From Combretum micranthum (Eukaryota > Streptophyta > Magnoliopsida > Myrtales > Combretaceae): a stretch of DNA of 64,000 bases. Made by a program: the position numbers and the translations under genes. The stretch lies in contig JAMXBD010001436.1 of the NCBI GenBank assembly GCA_024138025.1, positions 1 through 64,000 of the forward strand, given 5' to 3'. Shown in pieces: positions 19,530-30,512 of the stretch. Under the pieces are notes generated by a model. The model saw only the letters and a list, made by a program, of their open reading frames with translations, did no database searches and was not told the origin of the DNA. Numbering within the stretch: position 1 is the stretch's first letter; each line of letters starts with the position of its first letter.

Positions 19530-21809
19530 TGATGCAGACGACCTAGAAGACACATATGTGAATAAGAGAAGTCGTCCAAGAAGGAGAGGAAGAAATAACA
19601 CTAGGCCGCCCAAACGCCGCCTTCCTTAGAAGAAATGCTGCCAGCAGTGGATGATATACCGCTAGTGTTGGAGCCGGCCTACATTGCTGACAGTTTCGTC
19701 TATTGAATTTTCAAATCGTCAGCATTAATTATAAGCCATCGGCCTTTGTTTTCAGCATTAATTGTCGGCTTATGTTACACAATTTATTTTTATTTATTAT
19801 TTGTCTTTGTTGTATTTATTATTTGTCTTTTTAATGTTTTTATGTAATAGTATAAATAGGCTTTTAGAATTATTTTTGTACTTCAGAACATTTTACATAC
19901 TTTTGAAACCCTAATTGAGACAAGTTTTCTTTATAAAGTTGCAATTCTTTATAAGCTTTTTATTCTAGAAATCATCCGGTGAGTTGATTTCTATTCTTTA
20001 CACTTTTGCGTTGTATTAGATTGATATCAAAGCAAGGAAACTTCCAGTGGAGATGTCAGGAGACGACAGTTTAGGAGGCAGTCACGTCCTTGATGATGTT
20101 CCGGATGTGGAAGTCTTGTAAATTGAGTCACAGGTCAGAAGGGCAGTGTTGGAAGACATGGTAAGAGATTCCGATGTATTAAACAACATTTTGATGACTT
20201 GATTGATCAATCTGATGCCAACAGGAATAGGAATGGTTATGGAAAATGACAAGGGTAGAGTATGCACGTGGCGATCCTGTTGTCAGACCTGTTTCCTGCT
20301 GTCAGACCTATTGCTGCAAATCATAGGTTACATGATTGCAAAGATGCTTTTGAAGAGGAAGATGAATTGATAGAGGAAGAGCAACCACGATAAGGCATTG
20401 ATGCGGATTTGGAAGAGATAAGGCATATGGTAGTGTTAGATGTCAATATAAAGGTAGAGTTTATAATTATGATGAATATTATGAAGATAGGAATGAATAT
20501 AGAAGGAATGATTTCAATCTAGTGGTAAATATTCCATATTTTAAAGGAGATTTAGGGGTTAAGAATTTTGTTGATTAGATTGCTAATGTTGAGTGTTCTT
20601 TGATTATATAGAGGTACCAGAGGAGAAAAAGGTAAGATTGGTGGCTTGTAGATTGAAATAGGGCACTTCTGCTTGGTGAGAGAGTTTAAAAAAATGCTAA
20701 GTCATGAAGGAAAAATACCTATTAGAACGTAGTTTAAGATAAAAATATTATTAGAAGATGAATTTCTTCCTCTTGATTATGAAGAAATCCTATTTCAACA
20801 AGACCAAAGACATCATTAGGAAAAGAAATTGATGCATGAAGATCCTGCAGAGTTTATGACATTAGTGCAAAATAATGATTTGAAAGGTGTAGAAGAAGTT
20901 CGTACTCCAAAAGAAAACGGGAAAGAAACAAATTGAAGAGACTCCTAAAGAGACCTCATCAAAATTTTTATAAACCATTCCTTTTAAAGTAAAATGAAAA
21001 CTTATGGATGAGAAGATTAAAGTAGTTGAAGCTAAAAAAGAAGAGAAACCAAAATTGAAGTGGTTGTGAAAGAATCAAAGGAGAAGCTAAAAAGCAAACC
21101 GATTGAAATTAAAAGCAAGAAGAAGATAGATGAGAAAGAAAGGCCAATCTTTTGGTGACTTTAAATGCTGAGGTTATAGGGTTCAAGCAAATAAGAGAAT
21201 TGTATGAAGCTGCTATTGGTTTCAAATAGATTTGGGCTAATATATCCCCTTTCTACTCGAACTATATATCCCTATATCCAAAAGAGAACTCAGGGTCGAG
21301 TTCTTCTCAAGTGGGAGAGAATGAGGACGACCTAGAAGACACATATGTGAACGAGAGGATTCGTCCAAGAAGGAGTGGAAGAAGCAACACTAGGTCGCCC
21401 AAACACCGGTGCATTGGCCTTGGAAGAAACGTCGCTGGTGTTGGAAGATACATCGTTAGCGTTGGAGCTAACCTACATTACTGATAATTATGTTTTTTGA
21501 ATTTTCAAATCATCAGCATTAATTATAGGCCACTAGCCTTTATTTCTAGCATTAATTGTCTGCTAATGTTATACAATTTATTTGTATTTATTATTTGACT
21601 TTATTGTATTTATTATTTGTCTTTTTAGGTTTTTATGTAATAGTATAAATAGGACTTTAACTAATCCTTGTAATTCAGAACATTTTTCATGCTTTTGAAA
21701 CCTTAATTGAGAGTAGTTTTCTCTATAAAGTTACAATTCTTTGTGAGCTTTCTATTCTAGAAATCATTTGGTGTATTGATTTCTATCTTTGCACTTCTGC
21801 ACCGTGTTA
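19530..21809 (+). mobile_element. Second non-autonomous Ty3/gypsy element
   Basis: The LTRs are 19530-20018 and 21322-21809 (about 488 bp). Both start TGA and read GACGACCTAGAAGACACATA shortly after; both end ...TGTTA or TGTATTA. A perfect 5 bp target duplication GCTAA lies at 19525-19529 and 21810-21814. TTGATATCAAAGC (20021-20033) matches the Met-tRNA primer-binding site at 11 of 13 bases. The purine tract GTGGGAGAGAA precedes the 3' LTR. The LTRs carry TATAAATAGG (near 19851 and 21645) and GCC/GGC motifs. The interior is 1.3 kb and holds only a decayed gag. There is no protease, RT or integrase. Shared with B (54943-57228). Confidence 0.85.
20053..21320 (+). pseudogene. gag pseudogene of the second gypsy element
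   Basis: ATG at 20053 starts MSGDDSLGGSHVLDDVPDVEVL before a stop. Further on, 20525-20680 encodes a recognisable gypsy gag stretch (IPYFKGDLG, then FVD, then EVPEEKKVRLVACRLK with frame breaks), the part that usually begins the retrotransposon gag domain. A Lys/Glu-rich tail follows (21003-21228). Many stops and frameshifts are present. In B, the segment 56420-56647 is open for 75 codons, whereas A has single-base indels in the same tail, at about 21052 and near 21140. Not functional. Confidence 0.7.
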
Positions 21810-21814
21810 GCTAA

Positions 21815-22666
21815 AATTAAAATAAATATAAATTACATACAAGAAATATATATATTATATATAAAGAAAAGGTTTACATAGTACTTCAACAACTTATCTT
21901 AAGCAACAACTTATCATATCAAAAATTCTTTCAATCAGAATATGGTGGCGTGATTTCATGAAATGATCAACACTCTTTCTATTGGCCACACAAATCCTTT
22001 ACTTAAGCTACAAGACACAAAAGAATTCTAAGGTTGGTCTGCTTATTATTCCCTGTGAGCAAATGGGCCGACTATATGCGAATCCTAAGCAACAGTACTC
22101 TCCATCAATCGCATCATAATTTCAACATCTTCAGTGAGGGATTCAAAAGTTCTTGTAGCACAAATAAAGCCAAATAAATAATGATTCCAAGGATCTTATT
22201 TGACTTGTGATAATCAATTTAATAAAATAATGTTATTAACAATATTGAAATTAGAAAAGAAAACTGTAAAACCCTTTTTAGCATATCACGGTTGGCAAAG
22301 ACCATTTCCATATAATCTAACTGTGATTTACCACCATAAATAGGAGGCACTCCTGTAATGGAGGCTAGTGATACAACCCATCATTTAAAAAAAAGGCTAT
22401 GACTTCAAGTCTTGTCTCCCCACCCATGTTGTGTTACACAATTCTTATTTAAATGGTCCAATCCACTACTTTTAAAACCTTACCATTTAAACGTTCACTT
22501 TTACCAACTGTACTCTCTCTCTGCCTCTACTTCGATACAACCAAAGCTAAATACTCCTCAAAATTGGTTTGTTTTCTTTTTAAATCCTCTCTAAGTTATG
22601 CTTGGTGTAGTTCTTGACCTATGTAATGAAACTAACAAGGATGTCAAGTCTATAAGTAGTGGAAAA
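21815..22666. other. No gene supported
   Basis: Bases 21930-22170 are less AT-rich, and the minus strand reads ATRTFESLTEDVEIMMRL before stops. This may be an exon relic, but I do not recognise it. The rest holds chance frames. Confidence 0.35.
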
Positions 22667-22885
22667 TGTGATATCCCCAAAATATATTGTGATGGAAATT
22701 TAATAATTGAATCAGTTTTTGGTGTAATGGTTAGAGTTCATTCAGACTCTAAAGTTAAGCATGCTCAATGAAGAGCACTTCTAGGATGAGTGACTTTATA
22801 AGAAGCAAGGTAGTATTAAGGATAAAACTATGCAGCACTTCATCAAAGCAAACAATACCTTAATGAGGAGTTCTCGGTTGTTACA
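22667..22885 (+). mobile_element. Cassandra-like LTR carrying a 5S rRNA-derived segment
   Basis: Begins TGTGATATCCCC and ends GGTTGTTACA (219 bp). About 75 bases in is a stretch clearly related to plant 5S rRNA, in LTR sense. Cassandra TRIMs are the known plant elements whose LTRs carry 5S rRNA sequence with its internal promoter. No convincing primer-binding site follows, I see no second LTR, and I find no matching target duplication, so this is a solo or truncated LTR. Copy B: 58087-58304. Confidence 0.7.
22741..22806 (+). pseudogene. 5S rRNA-derived segment within the LTR
   Basis: AAAGTTAAGCATGCTC and CTAGGATGAGTGAC match the 5S rRNA blocks AAGTTAAGCGTGCTT and CTAGGATGGGTGAC with one or two differences each. 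These cover the internal control region bound by TFIIIA. The preceding CAGACTC corresponds to CAGAACTC. The 5' third and the 3' end of 5S are not recognisable, so this is not a working rRNA gene. Confidence 0.75.
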
Positions 22886-23580
22886 ATATTAATCTTTCGA
22901 AGTATAAAATCTTGATGATAAGAATTCATAATAGCTGAGCTTAGGCATATAAAGAGTGAACTGCAATTGGATACGATATTAACAAATACCCTTAGGCTAT
23001 AGCCTATACTATTGTAATGATTACAATTGAACTCGAACAACAAGTTTCTTAACTAATATAATGATTTGATCCATTCTCAAAATTTTTGTAGAAAACTTTA
23101 GTTTATACTCACATAGTTGCAATCCTTAAGTTTAAAGGAATGCTTTCGAGTGTGTTATAGGTGAAAACTTTACTTATTCATACCGGTCATTAGGTTACTT
23201 CTATTGATTCGAAATGAGGCCATGGTGAGTGGGAACTTTCATTGATTTACTACTCTTGTTGCTTGTTATATGTGTGATATACTATCTAAGCATATTAAAT
23301 GAGCCTTTGCATGATATCTTTATGTTTGTGTATTTTGGTGATAGTGTCACTTGAAAACGAAAGAAACTAAAGCATACAAAAGGTGAAACTTTGAAAATTT
23401 TGCTAGGAAGAAGCTTACTACCAAGTTGGTCTATTTTAGATGGCCAGCCGATGCTTTCTCAATTCAAACTAGCAAGTTGGTCCAAAGATGGACTAACAAG
23501 TCAAATTGCTCCCTGTTTGGTGCTTTGTTTTCAAGCACTGGTCTAATCCTATTTGAAAATAACTTTTGTATATAATAAAA
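22886..23580. other. No gene supported
   Basis: Short frames only. A repeated word pair (CAAGTTGGTC near 23432 and 23471) is the only local structure noticed. Confidence 0.4.
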
Positions 23581-23889
23581 AGGAAAAACCCTTTTTTGGT
23601 AAAGAAAAAAAAAAAAAAATAATGACTTTTGTCAAAATGGACAATTAGATACCTAAATTTTTAAAAGACCCATTTCACACCTAATTAAACTTTGTGTATC
23701 CCTTTTTACTACCTCACTCTTTTTTATTGTCTCTTGAAGTAATTGACACATGTTAGGCAATGATTGGGTGGGGTAGTAAAAATGAGCACAAAAATTTTAA
23801 GAAGGAATGAAATTGTTTTTTTTTTTTAAGTTCAGATACTTAATTGTCCACTTCGGCTAAGTTTGAATACCAAAAGGGGCTTTATCCCT
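23581..23889. mobile_element. MITE with long terminal inverted repeats; left end altered in this copy
   Basis: The right end (TTAATTGTCCACTTCGGCTA ... TTTATCCCT) is the inverted complement of the left end best seen in B (AGGGAAAAACCC ... TTTGAAGTGGACAATTAG). The inverted repeats are about 60 bp, and both sides are flanked by AATAAAA. In A the inner left repeat is replaced by a poly(A)-rich stretch (23602-23632), while B (59006-59291) keeps it. The type resembles Mutator- or hAT-class MITEs. The superfamily is not settled. Confidence 0.65.
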
Positions 23890-24837
23890 AATAAAAAAGA
23901 AACTCTACTAGCATAAGGCAAATTAATTGTGGGTTGCTTGATTTAATGGCTCAAAATAGGCAAAAAGCCTAAATGTTGAATGGTAATTGGAGTAACAATT
24001 TGATTCAAGATAAAAAATATATATGCATATATACCCACTAGCATGTGTCTGGGAGAAGGGTTAATAACCAATAATGCATTTGATGTTTAACAATGAATTG
24101 TTTGATTATGCTTGTATAATAAGATGTGTTTTTCTTACATTATCTTGTCTGGGTTGAATGTATATTGATTGAGCACCATGAATCTATTAACAAATATCGT
24201 ATTATAAGTAAAACCAAATATACCTTTCACGGAATCACATTATCCATGATCATCATCATTTGACAATGGAATGATAGGGATTAGGTTTTAAGTTAAGGAA
24301 TATAGATCCTCGCTATTTAAAAATTTGTTAAGGACAAATTACAGTTTTGTAGGACGAACTAAGAGATCAAGTGAAGTTGCCGACTTCAAAGCCATGTCAA
24401 AGCATGTCTCGGTCATATCATAAGTCTTAATAGATCTTGGTCCAAGACTACATTTAAGGTACTCATAAGGAAAGAGAACTATTGGATGATCGAACTCAGG
24501 ACTACATTTAAGGTATCTCAATGAAGGGCTACAATTAAGGTACCTTAGGGTTTGTGATATATGTGATGTAAGTTTGGATGACCTAGGTGATGGCAAAACT
24601 AAGGGATGGTAGGGTGTTAATTCCTAACTTCACGTTGGCTACCGGATGATTTTTAAACACTATAAGTTGATTTTTTTCTTAATGCTTAGCGAGTGCTTAC
24701 ATGAATGACACAAGTGTTTGTGAGGGTTTTCACGACTAGGAGATTTTCTAGGGTGTAAAATAGAGCGTAACGAAGAGAGCATTTTACTTGAAAGCCATAA
24801 ATTTTATTAATATACATGTAAGCGAAAATAACACAAA
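23890..24837. other. No gene supported; short degenerate repeat at 24450-24545
   Basis: CTACATTTAAGGTA or CTACAATTAAGGTACC occurs three times within 100 bases (near 24449, 24502 and 24531). Copy B lacks four bases of the middle unit. The minus-strand open frame across it looks like a repeat artefact rather than a gene. Confidence 0.4.
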
Positions 24838-26690
24838 TGAAAAGGCGTAAATCACTAAATATTTTATTGAATAAATCTTCAAAATTCCAAGGACTTCATT
24901 GGCATATTGCTTAACATAATGTAATATATAAATCTAGATTTAACGACAATAATGCTCATTATATTCAAAGTGAATCATTTTAACATACAAGTGTGATTAA
25001 TGCAAGGAACACAATTAAGAAGAGAAATTCATAGAATGATGGAAGGCACCTGTCCATAGATGCAAACGAACACGGATAAAGGTAGTTTGCTACCTGAATC
25101 AAAAGGAAAATGAAATCAAGAGAAAAAAAAATATTACTAGATGAATAAACTGGCATAAAAAAGGGAAAAACATAAAAATAAAGGCACAAAATACATTATG
25201 TGAAATATTAAAAGAAGAAAAGTTTGTCATTCGACAACTTATCGTACTGAGCATCAGATCAAGTTGCAACTTAAAATAATTATCAAACTTATTATTCTAA
25301 ATCTTCAAACATAGCAATGCATAACTAATTATTATCAAACTTATTAATCTAAATCTTCATATACACCCAAAACCATGTACAACTTTCAATCTTGGATTTT
25401 TTTTTTTTTTTTTGCAAGAATAATTATCTAAGTACCTATAAAAGTCCAATGCTTCAATTTCTTCCCTTAATGAATTTTTAGATGATGCAGCTGCTAATTT
25501 TCATTAATCTTGACTTCTTGAGTCTTCAATAGAAGAAGATGGCTACAGACACAACATTGAAACTGCTAATATTGACTATTTTAGGAAGCTCCATATTTAT
25601 TTTTATTATTCCTGAACTCACAATAACAACATATATAATATATATATATTAGTTTTCAAGTGGCATTCAATTAGTAGATATTTATGGGCTCCAAATAACT
25701 TTTGGATGCATTTTCCTGTAAATTGCTCGAATTTTTCATTCATTTCAACTTTATTAAACTTCCATAAATATATTGCAACAATGGTCTTGTGAGTCCAATT
25801 TTTTTGTTCTACAATTATTTGTAGAGTAAAACAAATATTCTTTAAGTGTTGGCATGCATTGAGGTCTTCTAAATAGAAACTTCATTGTAGTGGATGGTTG
25901 CTGATGAGTTTCCTTAAAAACCAATATTTTATTTTATTTGGACATAGACCTTTAAATAATAAATTTGCCACAATATCAATCTCATAGAATTGATATACTA
26001 AATTTCAAAATATTTTCACGAGTTTGTCATTACACAAAATCATTACATCTAAAATATCCTAGAACTCTTTAATCCATAGCCATTATAAAATATTTAATCA
26101 TATATGTCTAAATCAACTATTATGAACCGTTGGATAGTTGGTCTGTGTGGAGAGAGAATGAAAAGGCATAGATTGCTAAATATATTATTGAATAAATCTT
26201 CAAATTTTCAACAACTTCAATGACTTAGACTATTTAACAGAATGTAATTACTGATATGTATGTTAGACCTAACAACAATAAGTTTTATTTTGTTGAAAGT
26301 GAAAAATTCCAACATACAAATGATTAATGGAAGAAAAGAAATTAAGGAGAGAAATTTATTAAATGGCTAGAGGCACACTCTTCCATGGATGCAGAGCAAC
26401 GGGAACAAAAGTAGTTTGCTACCTGTATTAAAAGGAAGATGAAATCAAGAGGCAAAACTTGATATATCAATGGAATGGGAAAAAAATGAAAAAGAAAGAA
26501 AAGTACTAACTTACAAATAAAGCTATGAATATTTTGAGCATTATGTCATATACCAAAAGAAGAAAAGTTACTTATTTGACAAATTATTATACAAAATAAG
26601 GCATAAATTATGTGTGTAAAAATAATGATTGAAATTATCATTCTAAACTATAGCATCTAAAACCATATACAACTTTCAATTTTAGATATA
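24838..26690. repeat. Old diverged duplication (24838-25300 and 26158-26690)
   Basis: The two blocks share an ordered series of words: TGAAAAGGC, TATTGAATAAATCTTCAAA, CAACATACAA- or AACATACAAG-type words, GATTAATG, GTAGTTTGCTACCTG, AAATGAAATCAAGAG, and AGAAGAAAAGTT, with many substitutions and indels. On the minus strand the shared GTAGCAAACTAC follows a TTCAG or TACAG acceptor-like site in each, so both may derive from the end of one host gene. No product is recognisable. Confidence 0.55.
25539..25652 (+). CDS. Small hydrophobic reading frame, unrecognised
   Basis: 37 codons starting MATDTTLKLLILTILG in a good plant start context (GAAGATGGCT). A hydrophobic core of about 17 residues resembles a signal peptide or anchor. 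The frame then runs into an AT microsatellite and stops. In B (60938-61054) the microsatellite length differs, but the frame happens to stay open. It could be a lost first exon or chance. It is shorter than any family I know. Confidence 0.2.
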   Translation: MATDTTLKLLILTILGSSIFIFIIPELTITTYIIYIY

Positions 26691-27086
26691 TTGCTTCTTC
26701 ATCTACTACTTGGTAACTTAGCATGTTAATATTTGTAACATCTATAGATAATTTGTAAGGGCCATCATCAGCGGGAAAAAAAATTTGTATGCATAAAAGG
26801 TGTATTTCGAATAAAAAGAATGCTAAAACTATAAGAATAATATCTATCTACTTTAGTATTATATGTTACACATTACATTGTACGTGTGTTTTATGTTATA
26901 TAAACTTTTTTCCATATTTAATTAAATATACTGCCACTTTATGTTGGAAAAAGGTATTTTTATTTAACGAAACAAAATATTTATATATTTTCTAAATCAA
27001 CTAAAGCCCTAGAGGCATGTCTTAGTAAGTAAGGAGAGGTGGATGAGATTATTACCACGAATTATTAAGGCATATTAGAATATTAT

Positions 27087-28034
27087 TCACTTCCTTAGAA
27101 TTTTGGCGATGATCAATGAAACTCTCACGCATACCCAATTGGATACCCTATTCAGAAAATGGAAGTATGCATAGCGCCATGGTTTGTGAAAAAGCAGAGA
27201 TCCGAACACTCCCCAGAATCCAATAAAAAAACCAATACCCATACTCATGTAGAATCCATCTCTATCCTCATCTTTATGACCACCCATGCTGATTGGAGGT
27301 TATGCTTTTGCTTCTACATCTACTTCTTGTCGATGACACTTCTTAGAAAGAGGCTCACCGCATAATCCAGGATTGGCCATAAATGAAGCATTACTTTAGG
27401 TTTGGATTTGAGTGCCCGTTGGGATTTGCCCTGTCAAGTTATTGTATGAAATGTTCAATTTGGTAAGGAAGTTTAAGTTGGAAATGCTTTGGGGAATTCC
27501 TCCCGATAGGTGGTTCGAGGACAAATCAAGTACTTCAAGCTTCCCCATTTCACCAATTCTTTTAGGTATGCGTCCAGTTAAGTTGTTGTTAGAGAGATTT
27601 AGTTGTAACAATGCTATAAGGCTTCCATACACTTCGGGTATCTCTCCTTGCAACTTGTTGTTGGATAAGTCCACCATCATCACGTCCTCCAAGTCGGGTT
27701 AGACCTACAATGCTTCTTTCTCTCCAACATTGAGGAAGCTCTCCTGATAAAAGATTGTTTGAGAGATCCAACATTGCTATGCTACTGTCTTCTTTTTAAT
27801 TTTTTTGGCTATTTTGAACGAACCATGATTTAAATTGCACAAAGTTGATAAGTTTCCCATGAACCTATTGTTGGAGACATCTATATAAGTAGTGTGTGGA
27901 TTGAATAATGGTAGCTGACCTTCAAATTGGTTGAAGCTCAAATCAACATACACTAGAGGATTTTGGGAAAATGGTTGAGTTCGCAGCTTACCATGCAAAT
28001 TATTGTTGGGAATAACTATATGCTTTTCAAGCAT
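27087..28034 (-). pseudogene. LRR receptor-like protein (RLP) pseudogene, C-terminal part, copy A
   Basis: Minus-strand segments encode the end of a plant cell-surface RLP of the Cf/EIX class: LRR units ([83 protein letters not shown]), the post-LRR cysteine signature NPGLCGEPLSKKC, an acidic juxtamembrane piece, a transmembrane helix (MSMGIGFFIGFWGVFGSLLF) and a short basic tail. There is no kinase domain, as expected for RLPs. Such proteins sense apoplastic ligands through co-receptors. Breaks: in-frame TAA at 27396-27398 (also in B), TAA at 27300-27302 (A only), and frame shifts near 27690 and 27775. The N-terminal half is not adjacent; a candidate lies at 30513-30925. Confidence 0.9.
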
Positions 28035-28606
28035 TATCCCACATTGCTTGGAAAACTAAGTTTTGTTTATTTATAATAAACTCTCCTTCTATATGGTTTC
28101 AAAAGAGTTCATGAGTGGGTTTTGAAAAAATCACCACACACGCGCGCCGCCAGCCTGCTCGGGACTGGGCCAGGCTGGTTTCTTTGAATTTGATTTTTGT
28201 TGACAAAACGTGTTTGAATTGGTCCAATAAAAAAACGTGTTTTTGAATCATTCAAAAACGCAAGCAGTTATTTTTCCGATTTGAAAGGCACGATCTCCTC
28301 ATTGTGCCTGATTTTTCTCAAAAGATATTTTTTTTGTTATGTTTTCAAAGGTGGTTTTTATATATACTGCTTTTGCTTGCCGAAGGAGAGATAATTTTTT
28401 GAATAAAAAAAATTCTTCTTCTTCTTCTCGTTTTTCTTTTCTGGGCAATTGTAGTTGTTATTCCAGCTACATCTCACGAGTGCACATGCGACTGGGGTGG
28501 CTGTGTTAACCTTGGGGAGAACGGCGTTATCGATTGCACTACGGTCGTGCCAGAATTTCGCTTTCAGGGCAGTGGTTTCCACGACACAGCTTTCATTAAT
28601 ATTTTA
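28035..28606. other. Unassigned sequence upstream of the RLP C-terminal fragment
   Basis: The plus strand from about 28402 reads ILLLLLVFLFWAIVVVIPAT, signal-peptide-like but without a start codon, then a Cys-rich stretch (HECTCDWGGCVNLGENG). Copy B has two extra bases in the middle and breaks this frame, so coding is doubtful. A CACACGCGCGC run lies at 28136-28147. Copy B is last seen at the equivalent of 28606. Confidence 0.3.
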
Positions 28607-30512
28607 ATAACAATTATTCCTTGAAATATTCAAGTACTTGACTTCTGATGACAAGGTCCAGAACCAATCAGGTGTGAGCCAAGTTATCGTCAATGATATT
28701 CACATTTGTTGCTAGTTGTTATATGCATATTTGGTTATCGATGAACCAAGATTCATTCGAAAAGGAGGAGAGAAACCCACCGGTTCAACCTCTAAACTAT
28801 ATCCAGTTCAAACAACGCTTTACACAATGCACCCAATAAAGAAAAATCTAAAAATATATTAAATAATTTTCAAAAATTTTAAAAATATCTAGATCCAATA
28901 TAACTTATTGAAAATCACTTCCTCAAAATTTCATGTAAAAATAAAATAATCTGATATTTTTCCTAAATTTTTCAAAACAAAGCAAAACAGGGACTTGTAA
29001 ACCAAATTTCATAACTCTAAAATAATCATAGGTTGTATAAATCATATTAAAGACATTTACAACATAATATATGATGATTTTAACATGTTTATATAGTTTC
29101 AAAACATTATGATATGTTTCTACTGCCTAAACATTAATTTGCAAACTATTTTTGTAATTTTCATTTATAAAAATAAATTTCCATATTACATAATATATTC
29201 ATATCATATAAAAATGTCACAAAAACATATTCTAAATTTAGATCTATGAATATAGCATGTTTTTATTTTATTTATCAAATAAAACCGAGTTTACCTATCT
29301 ACTATGCATAAATCATATTCATCCAAGCATGAATTTATTAAAATCGCCTCATGAACATGTTTAATCTAAAATTTCATTTAAGAAATATATCAACATCATA
29401 AAAACAAGCAATCTCAACATAATCTAAAATTTACTTATTAGAAAAACAAAGTGGAATAAAAATTTCTTCAACCTCACAACAACTACTACAAATTTGTTGT
29501 TGAAGCCCCTAATCCCAACCAAAATCGTAATATTCTTTAAACTCAGAGATACCTAATGATAACAAGAAAATTTATAAAAATTAGTATGGTTTAGTAAGGA
29601 TATAAGAAAAATTACGATTTGTAGAAATAGATTATCTATTTTCTTGTAATTGAAATAGGTTTTTATGGGTTTTGAGGAATTAAAGATGAAGATGAGACGT
29701 TTATTTATTATTTATTTTATTTTTTGCTGAAAAAGAGAGTATAATAATGGAATTTTTGTAATATTAGAATATTATTTTATGTATTAAGAAGTAAGGAATT
29801 TTGTGGGTGACTTTTGTAGGGTTTCGCTAGGGCGTAGATGAAAAGAAAAGGCATTTACTTTACTAAATTCATCTTATTGACTAATTATGCCACCTATCTT
29901 AAGAAACCCACTTTTCCTAAAACTAATTCCTTTTACTACTATCTAGTTCGCTCTTGATGATGGGCATGTTACAATTAAGGATGTAATTTCAATATTATTA
30001 GACAAATTAAATAAGAAATTAGAGAGTTTGATTTATAAATATTTAATTTATCGTAATGATTTATCAAATTAAATATTTAGCTCACATTAGTGAAATTAAA
30101 AATTTATCATGTCTACTTTAATTGTTTTACTAATTTAACATGTGAATTTGCCTTTTATAGTTACTAAACTATATAACTTATTATTATCCTAAATTAAATT
30201 TCAAAGTTCAAATTTATCCATAATTATTACTAAACCTATTTAATTTTCATGATTATAAATCATAATTACAATTGTATTTTCCACAGGAAAGTTCTCCATG
30301 TTGGGTAACTGTCATGCATAAATATGGTATCAGAGGTTTAAATCGGGTATATAAGACTATTATTAGAAATACTGCAAAAGAACTTGGAATGTCACCATCT
30401 AGTGATTATGAGATATCCAGGTAGAACAAGAATGGCATGTTCCGAAATCACTCGGAATAGGACCCCGCAATAATTATATAGAGGTAAATCTTTGAAAGGC
30501 TGCTATCGAAGT
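28607..30512. other. AT-rich spacer; possible LTR fragment ending at 29973 and a primer-site-like word
   Basis: GGGCATGTTACA ends at 29973, and on the minus strand the adjoining 300 bases resemble the first part of long gypsy LTRs, but the other end was not found. TGGTATCAGAG at 30325-30335 equals the first 11 bases of the Met-tRNA primer-binding site, with no LTR recognised next to it. No gene seen. Confidence 0.3.

Larger units (their letters stand above)
360..28606 (+). repeat. Duplicon copy A (direct duplication with 39689-64000)
   Basis: Nearly the whole stretch is repeated in the same order and orientation from 39689 to the window end. The offset is 39329 at the left and 35394 at the right. 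The 3.9 kb difference is explained by the A-only MITE, the A-only solo LTR and the B-only deletion of about 824 bp, plus small indels. By eye the copies differ by roughly one to two percent outside these events. The right limit is not known, because copy B runs off the window at the equivalent of A 28606. Confidence 0.95.

Noticed and set aside
22719..22745. tRNA gene at GGTGTAATGGTTAG
   Set aside because: Only a D-arm-like word. No acceptor stem, anticodon arm or B box follows; the downstream similarity is to 5S rRNA.
27412..27702. 96-codon plus-strand frame opposite the RLP fragment
   Set aside because: Antisense of LRR codons. The minus strand carries the clear RLP motifs.
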